A stretch of 64,000 nt of DNA, taken from the NCBI RefSeq assembly GCF_047462415.1, contig NZ_JANSJE010000005.1, positions 62,001-126,000 of the forward strand. Reading direction: 5' to 3'. Position 1 is the first letter of the stretch. Every line of letters begins with the position of its first letter. Positions 1 through 8,090 of the stretch are shown here, piece by piece. The notes beneath the pieces are model-generated. The model did not search any database, had not been told where the DNA came from, and worked only from the letters and a program-made list of their open reading frames with translations. The translations under genes were made by a program, and so were the position numbers. This DNA comes from Thermostichus sp047462415 (lineage in GTDB: Bacteria; Cyanobacteriota; Cyanobacteriia; Thermostichales; Thermostichaceae).

Positions 1-1
1 G

Positions 2-1099
2 AGCGAACTGGATACCGGTGACACTGATGCTTTTGATGAGGATGAGGACGAAGAAGAGGTAGCAGACGAGGATGGCGAGACTGTCGCCGTCGGTGCCAAG
101 GGTCGTTCGAAGCGCAAAGCGGCCAGTAAGAAAAAGCCCTACACTGATGACTCCATCCGGGTCTATTTACAGGAAATCGGGCGCATCCGGCTGCTGCGGG
201 CCGATGAGGAAATCGAGCTGGCCCGCAAAATTGCCGATCTGCTGGAGCTAGAGCGCGCTCGCGAGGCCGTTTTTCAGCGCATGGGCCTCTGGTCGGATCC
301 AGAGGAGGTGCCCGACACCCTCTGGGCAGAGGAAGTCAAAATGTCCCTGCCGGAATTTCGGCGGCGGTTGCATCGGGGGCGGCGGGCCAAAGAAAAGATG
401 GTGCAATCCAACCTGCGCTTGGTGGTGTCCATCGCCAAAAAATACATGAACCGGGGCTTGTCGTTTCAGGATCTTATCCAAGAGGGATCCCTGGGCCTGA
501 TCCGGGCAGCGGAAAAGTTTGACCACGAGAAGGGCTACAAGTTTTCCACCTATGCCACCTGGTGGATCCGCCAGGCCATCACCCGCGCCATTGCCGACCA
601 ATCCCGCACCATTCGCCTGCCCGTCCACCTCTACGAGACGATCTCCCGCATCAAAAAGGTGACCAAGTTGCTTTCTCAGGAGCTGGGCCGCAAGCCCACC
701 GAAGAGGAGATCGCCACCCGCATGGAGATCACCATCGAAAAGTTGCGCTTTATCGCCAAGTCGGCCCAGCTCCCCATTTCTTTAGAAACGCCCATCGGCA
801 AGGAAGAGGATTCGCGCCTGGGCGACTTTATCGAGTCCGACGGGGAGACGCCGGAGGATCGGGTGGCCAAAGTCTTGCTCAGAGAAGATCTGGAGAGCGT
901 TTTGGAAACCCTCACCCCCCGCGAACGGGATGTGCTGAAGCTGCGCTACGGCCTGGATGACGGCCGCATGAAAACCTTGGAAGAAATCGGCCAGATCTTT
1001 AATGTAACCCGCGAGCGGATCCGGCAGATCGAGGCTAAGGCTCTGCGCAAGCTGCGCCACCCCAATCGCAACAGTGTGTTGAAAGAGTACATCCGCTAG
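2..1099 (+). CDS. rpoD: Principal RNA polymerase sigma factor (sigma-70 group 1), 5' end outside window
   Basis: Directs core RNA polymerase to housekeeping promoters. The frame is open from base 2, so the N-terminus lies upstream; 365 residues are visible. An acidic stretch (visible residues 13-25) precedes region 1.2 (DDSIRVYLQEIG, 49-60). Region 2 holds NLRLVVSIAKKY, the core-binding DLIQEG and the -10 recognition segment ending TYATWWIRQAI. Region 3 follows, then the region 4 helix-turn-helix near the C-terminus (LEEIGQIFNVTRERIRQIE). The gene ends KEYIR as group 1 factors do. An internal ATG at 281 is not the start because region 1.2 lies upstream of it. Group 1 versus a close group 2 paralogue cannot be settled without the missing N-terminus. 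Confidence 0.95.
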   Translation, partial: SELDTGDTDAFDEDEDEEEVADEDGETVAVGAKGRSKRKAASKKKPYTDDSIRVYLQEIGRIRLLRADEEIELARKIADLLELERAREAVFQRMGLWSDPEEVPDTLWAEEVKMSLPEFRRRLHRGRRAKEKMVQSNLRLVVSIAKKYMNRGLSFQDLIQEGSLGLIRAAEKFDHEKGYKFSTYATWWIRQAITRAIADQSRTIRLPVHLYETISRIKKVTKLLSQELGRKPTEEEIATRMEITIEKLRFIAKSAQLPISLETPIGKEEDSRLGDFIESDGETPEDRVAKVLLREDLESVLETLTPRERDVLKLRYGLDDGRMKTLEEIGQIFNVTRERIRQIEAKALRKLRHPNRNSVLKEYIR

Positions 1100-1159
1100 G
1101 ATCCGGTCTTAGGATGGACTCAGTTGCCGCTGCCAACCGACGTATGGAGCCTCTTCAGC

Positions 1160-1504
1160 ATGAACCCCCATGAGACGCCGGATCCCAACTCCTCTGCAAA
1201 GGCCGACGGGGAGGGCAGGGATCTGCCTCCGGCCAGGCTGGAGTACCACGTGGAGGAGTTTAAGATCAGCGGGGACGAGCTGTTGGCCAAGATCCGCGAG
1301 CTGATCGAAGAGGCCAATGTTCGCCGCATCTTGATCAAAAATGCCGAAGGGCAGACGTTGATCGAGATCCCTCTGGGCGTAGGAGTGGCCGCAGGGGTGT
1401 TGGGGGCGGCTCTGTTTCCGGTGTTGGCGGCTGTGGGAGCGATCGGAGCTCTGGTGGCCAAGCTGACCATTGTTGTGGAGCGAACCATTCGCGATGATTC
1501 CTAG
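1160..1504 (+). CDS. DUF4342 domain protein
   Basis: A 114-residue protein matching the DUF4342 pattern: EEFKISGDELLAKIRELIEE, then VRRILIKN and TLIEIPLGVG, then a hydrophobic stretch rich in Gly, Ala and Val, ending VVER. Family function is unknown; the hydrophobic part could be a membrane hairpin. I chose ATG 1160, which has GGAG about 10 bases upstream, over a TTG at 1124 that would add 12 non-conserved residues. It lies 60 bases after the sigma factor gene on the same strand and could share its transcript. Confidence 0.8.
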   Translation: MNPHETPDPNSSAKADGEGRDLPPARLEYHVEEFKISGDELLAKIRELIEEANVRRILIKNAEGQTLIEIPLGVGVAAGVLGAALFPVLAAVGAIGALVAKLTIVVERTIRDDS

Positions 1505-1552
1505 CCCGCCAAGCTTGTTCCAGCGGCTGATGCCCGCCTCAAGGCCGAGCCC

Positions 1553-2341
1553 GTGAGGCGTTTGTGGGCAGCTTTGACTTTCTACACCGCCTTGCCTTTG
1601 GGGCGGGCGGGTGGGCTATCGTTTGAGGGCATCGCCGCCTGGCTGCCGGTGGTAGGCCTGCTGCTGGGCGGGATCCTCTCCCTGGCGGCGCTTCTGCTGC
1701 AGATGTTCCCAAATGCGGTGCGAGCGGCTTTGCTGGTGGCTCTGTGGGCTCTGTTGACCGGTGGGCTGCACCTAGACGGGGTGGCCGATACGGCTGATGG
1801 CCTGGCGATCAACGTCCACAAACATCCTCAGGCAGGGGATCCGCAACCGTCGGCCCGGCACCTGGAGGGATCCCGCCGCCTGCAGGTGATGAGCGACAGC
1901 CACACCGGGGCCTATGGGGTGCTGGCCTTGCTGCTGCTGCTGCTGCTGAAATTTGCCGCTCTGAGCAGCCTTCAGGTCTGGCCTCTCTTGCTGCTGGTGC
2001 CGGCTTGGGGGCGTTGGGGCCAGTTGCTCGCCATCGCCCTTTACCCCTATCTGCGCCGGCAGGGATCCGCCCGCTTCCTCAAAGACTCCACTGCTCTGCC
2101 GGGATCCCTGTGGCCGGGCACGCTGCTGTTGCTGGCCATCACTGGGGGGTTGGGCTGGGCCGGGCTCCTGGCTTGGCAGCCTTTGCTGCTTTGGACGCTG
2201 GGATCTGCCCTGGGAGCCCTGGCCGTGGGCTATTGGATCTACCGCCAGTTGGGAGGGCACACGGGGGACACCTACGGAGCTACGGTGGAATGGTCAGAAG
2301 CGATAGCCTTGTTGTGGGGATCCCTGCTCGAGCCATCATGA
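1553..2341 (+). CDS. cobS: Adenosylcobinamide-GDP ribazoletransferase (cobalamin synthase)
   Basis: Joins adenosylcobinamide-GDP and alpha-ribazole in the last part of cobalamin synthesis, at the inner membrane. The 262 residues start FYTALPLG and carry the family signature GGLHLDGVADTADGL (about 71-85), SDSHTGAYGVLAL (about 114-126) and a C-terminal GGHTGDTYGA. Multiple hydrophobic segments fit a polytopic membrane enzyme. Start is GTG 1553. The stop TGA overlaps the ATG of the moaE remnant as ATGA, suggesting former translational coupling. Other cobalamin genes in the window (cobI, cobQ) are far away, so the pathway is scattered. Confidence 0.93.
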   Translation: MRRLWAALTFYTALPLGRAGGLSFEGIAAWLPVVGLLLGGILSLAALLLQMFPNAVRAALLVALWALLTGGLHLDGVADTADGLAINVHKHPQAGDPQPSARHLEGSRRLQVMSDSHTGAYGVLALLLLLLLKFAALSSLQVWPLLLLVPAWGRWGQLLAIALYPYLRRQGSARFLKDSTALPGSLWPGTLLLLAITGGLGWAGLLAWQPLLLWTLGSALGALAVGYWIYRQLGGHTGDTYGATVEWSEAIALLWGSLLEPS

Positions 2342-2577
2342 ACCTTCTGGCCGCCCTGAAAACCTCCTTCCAGATCACCCTCGCTCCCCTATCCATCGAC
2401 CGTGTCCACCAAGAGGCATCCCATCCGGGCAATGGGGCAGTGGTGGTGATGAGCGGCTCTGTTCGCGATAACAACCTCAAGCACAACGCCCCCATCTGGG
2501 AAAAAGAACACTGGAGGGATGGCAGCAGCGCCTGGGTGAGCATGGGCGCTTGCCAACTCTCTGCGAGAGGATGTTAA
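2338..2577 (+). pseudogene. moaE: MoaE (molybdopterin synthase large subunit) remnant with in-frame internal deletion
   Basis: A 79-residue frame. Residues 11-46 resemble the MoaE N-terminus (FQITLAPLSID, then GNGAVVVMSGSVRDNN). Directly after comes LKHNAPIWEKEHW, which resembles the MoaE C-terminal segment around the active-site lysines. Intact MoaE is about 140-155 residues, so roughly 70-75 residues between these blocks are missing, without loss of frame. MoaE makes molybdopterin dithiolene with MoaD; without the core fold this product is unlikely to work. Family assignment rests on remembered motifs. It could still be translated, since ATGA couples it to cobS. Confidence 0.75.
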
Positions 2578-2583
2578 GCCCCT

Positions 2584-3516
2584 CTACAGCAGGCCCACGT
2601 GCTCGGCCAAGCCCAACTGCTGACGGGCCGTTTGGCAGTCTTGCTGAATTTGCTGCACCAAATCCGCCACTGCCGGAAACCTCCGCTCTGGGCGAATAAA
2701 GCCCTGCAGCGCCACTTGCACCTCTTGCCCGTAGAGATCCCCTGTCCAATCCAGCAGATGTACCTCGACAGTGTGCTGTAGCCCGGCAAACGTGGGGCGG
2801 TGACCGATGTTCATCACCCCAGGCAGGGCTGCCGCCGCCGCAGGCACATCCACCCAAACGCTGTACACCCCATCGCGGGGCAAAAACTTCTCCGGGGGCA
2901 GGCGCAGATTGGCAGTGGGAAAGCCCAGTTGTCGGCCCCGCTGATCCCCTCGCACCACCTCTCCCATCAGCCGATAGGGGCGACCCAAGAGCGCTGCGGC
3001 GGTGGACACCTCCCCGGTCGCCAAGGCAGCGCGAATGCGGGAGCTGCTCACCCGTTCCCCGTTCAGTTGTGCCTCTGGGATCACCTCCACCGGAATGCAG
3101 CGCTCGGATCCCCAGGCTTGGAGGGTTTGGGCGTTGCCGGCACGACGGTGGCCAAAGCAGAAATCCCAGCCGACGCTGAGATGGCGAGCGCGCAAGCCCT
3201 GTTCCAGTACTGTTTGGATAAACTCTTGGGGCGGCTGGCGGGCAAATGCAGGGGTGAAGGGGAGCAACACCACCTGCTCAAAACCCATCTGCGCCAACAG
3301 AGCCAGCTTTTCGGCAGGGGGAGTGAGCAACAGTTGCCGGCGCCCTGTCAGCACTTCTTGGGGATGGGGATGAAAGGTGAGGACGGTGCGCACCCCCTGG
3401 AGAGAGTCTCGAATCGGCTGCAGCACCTTCTGATGGCCCAGATGCAGGCCATCGAAGTTGCCGATGGCCACAGCGGTGGGTCGCAAGGTTTGAGCCAAAT
3501 CAGAAGTTACATGCAC
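2584..3516 (-). CDS. ribF: Bifunctional riboflavin kinase / FAD synthetase
   Basis: Phosphorylates riboflavin to FMN and adenylylates FMN to FAD. The N-terminal nucleotidyltransferase domain shows AIGNFDGLHLGHQ (the HxGH-type motif) and later a conserved SSSRIR. The C-terminal flavokinase domain shows GDQRGRQLGFPTANL and GVMNIGHRPTF. Length from GTG 3516 is 310 residues, normal for the family. A start at 3603 would overlap the upstream gene by 55 bases and add 29 residues before the domain, so I prefer 3516. It lies 32 bases downstream of the CGLD27-like gene, same strand. Confidence 0.92.
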   Translation of the reverse strand: MHVTSDLAQTLRPTAVAIGNFDGLHLGHQKVLQPIRDSLQGVRTVLTFHPHPQEVLTGRRQLLLTPPAEKLALLAQMGFEQVVLLPFTPAFARQPPQEFIQTVLEQGLRARHLSVGWDFCFGHRRAGNAQTLQAWGSERCIPVEVIPEAQLNGERVSSSRIRAALATGEVSTAAALLGRPYRLMGEVVRGDQRGRQLGFPTANLRLPPEKFLPRDGVYSVWVDVPAAAAALPGVMNIGHRPTFAGLQHTVEVHLLDWTGDLYGQEVQVALQGFIRPERRFPAVADLVQQIQQDCQTARQQLGLAEHVGLL

Positions 3517-3548
3517 AGTTTGGGATCCCGAACAACAGCCAACCCCCT

Positions 3549-4034
3549 CTACTCCAATGGCCAAAGCAGGGCCACCAGCCCGCTTAAGCCCACCACACCC
3601 CACAGGCTGCGTCGCAGGCGCTGCAACACAGGGTCGATCTGATAGCTGACGATCAGCCGATGCTGAGCCAGTTCCTCTTCCGATTTGGCATACATCGCCC
3701 CATCGTACCAGCCACTTTCTTCATAGGGGATCCGGGCCTGCAGCAAGCGCCGCCGCACATAGGCCCATCCCAAATAAAGATGGAGCAACACCAGGCCGAG
3801 CAAAGCATTGGCCCCCAGCACAGACCCAGAGACGAAGTGGCCCCAGTCCCCGGCAAAGCTGCTCCAAGCCAGCGGGGAAACCGCCAGCACGACCGCTCCC
3901 CAAACAGCGCCGATTCGCCGGAGATAAGGAATCCACCCCAAAGCGGGCCAGGAGAAAGGAAAAGACTCCCTTAGCTCGGCATACTGCCGCAGCGGCTGTT
4001 GCTCAGCAGGAATGGGATGGGCAGGATCCAGCAT
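3549..4034 (-). CDS. CGLD27-like (DUF1230) membrane protein
   Basis: A 161-residue protein with the CGLD27 (conserved in the green lineage) pattern: IPAEQQPLRQYAELRES at the start, two hydrophobic segments in the middle, then LYLGWAYVRRRLL, YEESGWYDG and LIVSYQIDPVLQRL. Plant homologues are chloroplast proteins; no firm biochemical role is known to me. Start ATG 4034 places the conserved block at residue 6; the longer frame to 4184 would run into the divergent promoter region. It is divergent from the FHA-cyclase gene with 139 bases between start codons. Confidence 0.85.
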   Translation of the reverse strand: MLDPAHPIPAEQQPLRQYAELRESFPFSWPALGWIPYLRRIGAVWGAVVLAVSPLAWSSFAGDWGHFVSGSVLGANALLGLVLLHLYLGWAYVRRRLLQARIPYEESGWYDGAMYAKSEEELAQHRLIVSYQIDPVLQRLRRSLWGVVGLSGLVALLWPLE

Positions 4035-4173
4035 ACACCTTAATGTATCTACACAAAATGATATCGGTCGGGTCAGCTCCCCGCCAAGCCCATTCTCAGA
4101 GCCCGCCCCGATAACCGAAGGCGAGCGGGGTATCGTATTGAGTAGTGTGGTCGCGTCTACAATCCCTCTTGCC

Positions 4174-5184
4174 ATGAGCTTCACGAGCGAATCTGCCGCC
4201 GCACCCTATGTCGTCCTGAGAGAGCCGGACGGCAGCCAGAGGAAGTACATTCTCTCCGGAGCGACCGCTTGGACGCTGGGCCGCGATGAAGACAACGCCA
4301 TCGTCCTAACCGATCCCAGCGTTTCGCGCCAACATGCCCTGCTGCAATACCTCGACCACAACAGCGTCTATCTCATCGATCTGGGCAGTCGCAACGGCTC
4401 CTTCGTCAACAATCGCCGCGTCAGCATTCCCACCCTGCTGCAAGATGGAGATCACCTCACCCTTGGACAATCCCAGCTCGAGTTTCACAGCGGATCCCTG
4501 GCCAGCTCAGAACCCAGTTCTGCGGCCAAACCGTCGGACACTCTGGTTCTGCAAACCCGCTGGCTGATCTCGGTGGCTGTGGTGGATGTGCGCGGTTACG
4601 GACAACTGACCCAACAACTGGACGAGCGCCTGCTGTCGCAGGTGATGGGCGATTGGTTCCGGCGGGGCGGAGATATCATTCAGCAGTACGGCGGCACGGT
4701 CGATAAATACATTGGCGATGCGATCATGGCCGTTTGGTTCCACGCGCCCCAAGCCAACCCAGCTCCCCTGGAAGCCGCAGCGCCGGGAATGGATCTCGAC
4801 GTCAAGTCGGTTTTGCAGGCCATGACGAAGCTGTTTCAAATGACCGAGCACCTGAACGGCGAGTTTCCCCTGCCTTCTCCCATCCGGCTGGGGGCAGGTG
4901 TCAACACCGGCTCGGCGATCGTGCGCCAGGTGGGCAACAACACTCGCCAGGAGTACACGGCCTTGGGAGATACAGTGAATTTGGCCTTTCGCATCGAGAG
5001 TGCCACCCGCACCCTCAACACCGACTTGGCCATCAGCCACGACACCTATATCTGCTTGGCCAAACAACTGGGGCAGGCAGCAACCTGCTTCTCGCAGCAG
5101 GCCGTAGAGCTGAAGGGGTATGCCCACCCTCATCAGGTGTACTACTGCGATGTGGGGTCTTTGCAAGCCGTTCTCGGCACCTAG
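4174..5184 (+). CDS. FHA domain plus class III adenylate/guanylate cyclase
   Basis: A 336-residue two-domain signalling protein. FHA domain at about 12-106: WTLGRDEDNAIVLTDPSVSRQHALL and DLGSRNGSFVNN, the phosphothreonine-binding loops. Class III cyclase domain at about 130-325: VAVVDVRGYGQLT supplies the first metal-binding Asp, DKYIGDAIMAVW the second, and the later block GDTVNLAFRIES fits the nucleotide-binding segment. The predicted product is cAMP or cGMP, and substrate choice cannot be told by eye. ATG 4174 is the preferred start because the 54 upstream residues look non-coding. Coupling cyclase output to a Ser/Thr kinase through FHA is inference. Confidence 0.92.
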   Translation: MSFTSESAAAPYVVLREPDGSQRKYILSGATAWTLGRDEDNAIVLTDPSVSRQHALLQYLDHNSVYLIDLGSRNGSFVNNRRVSIPTLLQDGDHLTLGQSQLEFHSGSLASSEPSSAAKPSDTLVLQTRWLISVAVVDVRGYGQLTQQLDERLLSQVMGDWFRRGGDIIQQYGGTVDKYIGDAIMAVWFHAPQANPAPLEAAAPGMDLDVKSVLQAMTKLFQMTEHLNGEFPLPSPIRLGAGVNTGSAIVRQVGNNTRQEYTALGDTVNLAFRIESATRTLNTDLAISHDTYICLAKQLGQAATCFSQQAVELKGYAHPHQVYYCDVGSLQAVLGT

Positions 5185-5380
5185 ACCCCGCCTCCCGATA
5201 CCCGTGGGATCCCGCCGTTCCTCCAGAACCTTCTGCTGCTCCTTTACAGGTGGTCACTTTTCGGTCACCTTGGAGTTTCGCCGTCCGGTGAACGGGATCC
5301 CGCGCTTGGGTCGCCAAAGCCAGATGTGGTGTAGGTTCCCCGATATCGGCGGAAGATTGTCTCTGCCGGCGGTAACTTGC

Positions 5381-6493
5381 TCAGGGGGAAAGGCGGCGCA
5401 GAAGCTGGGGATCCACCTCGCCCACATAGGTATTCAACCCGATAGCCGTGGCGATCAAAGCCCCATCCACCTCCACCCGCCGGTATTGGGCGATGGCCTC
5501 TGCCAGGGGCACATCCACCACCCGCCGGTTTTGCCAGGCCACCATGCGGTCGTACTTGCCCTGGGCGATCAGGTCCACAGCCGCCACCCCAAAGGCTGCT
5601 CCCAGCAGGCGATCCAGCGGCGAAGGGGTGCCTCCCCGCTGCAGATGGCCCAAAACCATCACCCGCGTCTCGATGCCGGTGCGCAGGGCGATCTCGTTGC
5701 CAATATAATGGCCAATGCCACCGTAGAGAGACTGCCCCAGGCTGTTGGTGTAGGTTATGGGCTCGCCTGACTCGGTGGGAACGGCCTCCGCCACCACCAC
5801 AATGCTGAAATTGTTGCCCCGCTCTTTGCGGTCGAGGATCCTTTTGCAGACATTCTCCAGCTTGTAGGGGATCTCCGGGATCAAGATCACATGCGCCCCC
5901 CCGGCAATGCCGGCGCTGATGGCAATGTGACCGGCATCCCGCCCCATCACCTCCATGACCATAACCCGGCTGTGGCTGATGGCCGTGTAGGTGAGCTGAT
6001 CCAGGGCCTCCACAGCCACGCTCAGAGCCGTATTGAACCCCACCGAATACTCGGTGGCGCCAACATCGTTGTCGATGGTCTTAGGGATCCCGACGAAGTT
6101 CCAATCCCCCTGCAGAGCCAATTGCCGGAGAATGGCCAGGCTGCCATCCCCGCCCACCCCGATCAAAGCATCCAAGCCCAGCCGGTGGTAGCCGGTGATC
6201 ACCTCTGCCGAGCGATCCACCAAGCTGCCATCGGGCATGGGATAGGCGAAGGGGTTGCCCCTGTTCACCGTACCCAGGATGGTGCCGCCGTAGCGCAAAA
6301 TGCCGGAAACCCGCTTGACATCCAGCAGCTCCGCCTCCACCGGTCGGGCCATCAGTCCTGCCGTCGCATCTTTGATGCCGTAAACATCCATGTCGTAGTC
6401 GCGGGCCCGCCGCACCACCGCTCGAATCACAGCGTTGAGACCGCCGCAATCGCCGCCGCTGGTGAGGATCCCGATTCGCTTACGTTTGGGCAT
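5381..6493 (-). CDS. pfkA: 6-phosphofructokinase (PfkA family)
   Basis: Phosphorylates fructose 6-phosphate to the 1,6-bisphosphate in glycolysis. The 370 residues show RIGILTSGGDCGGLNAVIR at the N-terminus, the phosphate-donor loop GVGGDGSL (about 111-118), and the catalytic PKTIDNDV. GGDGS rather than GGDDT favours ATP as donor, while K in KTIDND places it in the mixed subgroup that also has PPi enzymes, so the donor is not certain. About 195 bases separate it from the cyclase gene, with no other gene visible there. Confidence 0.93.
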   Translation of the reverse strand: MPKRKRIGILTSGGDCGGLNAVIRAVVRRARDYDMDVYGIKDATAGLMARPVEAELLDVKRVSGILRYGGTILGTVNRGNPFAYPMPDGSLVDRSAEVITGYHRLGLDALIGVGGDGSLAILRQLALQGDWNFVGIPKTIDNDVGATEYSVGFNTALSVAVEALDQLTYTAISHSRVMVMEVMGRDAGHIAISAGIAGGAHVILIPEIPYKLENVCKRILDRKERGNNFSIVVVAEAVPTESGEPITYTNSLGQSLYGGIGHYIGNEIALRTGIETRVMVLGHLQRGGTPSPLDRLLGAAFGVAAVDLIAQGKYDRMVAWQNRRVVDVPLAEAIAQYRRVEVDGALIATAIGLNTYVGEVDPQLLRRLSP

Positions 6494-6856
6494 AGGTCTC
6501 TGGCTGAAAAAGGGCGAACATCCTAAACATCGATTGCAGAGAAAAAGGAGAGGTTGAGGGATCCCTACAACCCAGCAAGATCAGGTTAGCCTGCCTTGCC
6601 GGCGCAGTTTGTCTTGGGCGATAAGCCCAGACGTTAAGTATCCTTCACAAAAACAATTAAGAAACATTGCCGCACAAACCCGCAATTTGGGCAAGCTGCG
6701 ATATCTCCGAGGATAGATCTTTCCGAAAAAACTTGGGGCAACGATCGACTCAAAAAATGAAATCATTTGTTAAGCAGGGATGATCAAAACCCACTCAACC
6801 CGATGATAAAGATGAGCATAGAGATAGGGTCTCAAGTCTCGTTTGGGAGAAGTATT
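6494..6856. promoter_or_regulatory. Divergent intergenic region between pfkA and the pentapeptide gene
   Basis: A 363-base AT-richer gap holding the 5' regions of two divergent genes. A near-perfect palindrome AAATGA-AA-TCATTT sits at 6755-6768, 88 bases before the pentapeptide gene start, and is a plausible operator. A smaller inverted repeat TGGGC/GCCCA lies near 6615-6630. A reading frame from a TTG at 6767 runs into the pentapeptide gene but shows no coding character before 6857. Confidence 0.35.
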
Positions 6857-7216
6857 ATGACTCAAACCATTGCTCAGTGTGCTCTGCAAGGGGCCGCGGA
6901 GTTGCTCAGCCGCTACCAGCGGGGAGAGCGCCATTTTCCCCAATCCTGCTTAGAGTACGCTTTTTTGAGGGGGGCAGATCTGCGGCACGCCGATCTCCAG
7001 GGATCCGATTTGCATGGGGCCAACCTGCGCTATGCCAACCTGCGCGGCAGCAATCTGGCCAATGCCGATCTGCGCTGTGCCGATCTGCGCTATGCCGACC
7101 TGGAGGGAGCCCGTTTGGAAGGAGCCAACTTGAGTGGCTCCCAGTACAACCACAGCACCTGCTTTCCGGCAGGGTTTGACCCGGCGGCGGCAGGGATGCA
7201 ACTGCTTGAATTTTAG
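6857..7216 (+). CDS. Pentapeptide repeat protein
   Basis: A 119-residue protein. About residues 36-95 consist of A(D/N)LxX five-residue repeats (LRGADLRHADLQGSDLHGAN and following), which fold as a right-handed quadrilateral beta helix. The first 30 residues (TIAQCALQGAAELLSRYQRGERHF) and last 25 are non-repetitive. Start ATG 6857 has GGGAGA seven bases upstream. Pentapeptide proteins are abundant in cyanobacteria and mostly of unknown function. No DNA gyrase partner or resistance gene is near, so no specific role is proposed. Confidence 0.9.
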   Translation: MTQTIAQCALQGAAELLSRYQRGERHFPQSCLEYAFLRGADLRHADLQGSDLHGANLRYANLRGSNLANADLRCADLRYADLEGARLEGANLSGSQYNHSTCFPAGFDPAAAGMQLLEF

Positions 7217-7239
7217 TTGGCAATTCGGCTGCCCAAGCC

Positions 7240-7725
7240 TCAGGGCAGGGGAAAGCGCTCCCGCAGATCTTGAACCACCGGCGCCGGCACGAGATGGTCG
7301 ATGGGGCCGCCCAGCTTGGCGACCTCCTTGACCAGGCTGCTGCTGACGAAGCTGTGTTCGCTGGCGGTGGCGAGGAAGAGGGTTTCCAGTTCGGGGGCCA
7401 GCAGCTTGTTGGTGTGGGCCATTTGCAGCTCCACATCGAAGTCCGACAGGACGCGCAAGCCACGCACAACGACTTTTGCCCCCCGTTGACGGGCATAGGC
7501 CACCGTCAAGCCGGAAAAGGTATCGACCTCAACGTTTTTCAGATGGGCAGTGGAAAGGCTAATCTGGGCCTGCCGCTGCTCGGGGCTGAAGAGGGGGGTT
7601 TTGTTGGGGTTTTTTAAGACGGCGACGATCACCTTGGAAAAAAGACGGCTGGCCCGCTCGATGATATCGAGATGCCCAAGGGTAATGGGATCGAAGCTAC
7701 CGGGATAGAGAGCGATCATGGCCAA
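7240..7725 (-). CDS. coaD: Phosphopantetheine adenylyltransferase
   Basis: Transfers AMP from ATP to 4'-phosphopantetheine, the penultimate step of coenzyme A synthesis. The 161 residues match the family length. ALYPGSFDPITLGHLDII holds the TxGH nucleotide-binding motif. VVRGLRVLSDFDVELQMA and the later SEHSFVSSSLVKEVAKLGG are the other family blocks. Two Met codons (7725, 7719) could start it. It follows cutA by 19 bases on the same strand. Confidence 0.96.
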   Translation of the reverse strand: MAMIALYPGSFDPITLGHLDIIERASRLFSKVIVAVLKNPNKTPLFSPEQRQAQISLSTAHLKNVEVDTFSGLTVAYARQRGAKVVVRGLRVLSDFDVELQMAHTNKLLAPELETLFLATASEHSFVSSSLVKEVAKLGGPIDHLVPAPVVQDLRERFPLP

Positions 7726-7744
7726 GCTGGAGTCGTGCTATTCT

Positions 7745-8080
7745 TCACCCTACCTGGTCGCGGGCCCAAGCCAAATAGGTGGCGCTCACTTGGCTGGCTG
7801 GGATAGCCAGAATCTCCGGCTCTTCATAGGGATGTAGCTCCCGCAGCCGTTGTTCGAGCCGAGGATAGGCGGTCGCGGGCAATTTGAACAGGAGGAGGAA
7901 CTCAGCATCGGTCTGCAGGGATCCCTGCCAGCGATAGTAGGACGTAATTCCGGGCAAGATCTGGGCACAGGCCACGTGACGTTCGGCCACCAAGGTGTGG
8001 GCCAAGCGGTGGGCTTCGGCCTCGGATCCCACCGTGGTCATCACAACCAAGAGGCTATTGGGTGCATCTGTGTTGTCCAT
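7745..8080 (-). CDS. cutA: CutA divalent-cation tolerance protein
   Basis: A 111-residue CutA1 protein, the usual length of this small trimeric family. Visible family blocks are ACAQILPGITSYYRWQG (including the conserved Cys and WxG) and the C-terminal HPYEEPEILAIP. Linked to copper and heavy-metal tolerance in E. coli, but its exact biochemical function is unsettled. It lies between galE (10 bases upstream) and coaD, all on the minus strand, probably one transcription unit. Confidence 0.95.
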   Translation of the reverse strand: MDNTDAPNSLLVVMTTVGSEAEAHRLAHTLVAERHVACAQILPGITSYYRWQGSLQTDAEFLLLFKLPATAYPRLEQRLRELHPYEEPEILAIPASQVSATYLAWARDQVG

Positions 8081-8090
8081 TCAGGTGCTC

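Noticed and set aside
1505..1552. Possible cobalamin riboswitch before cobS, cobI or cobQ
   Set aside because: The upstream gaps are too short or lack a recognisable B12 box; no structure could be supported.
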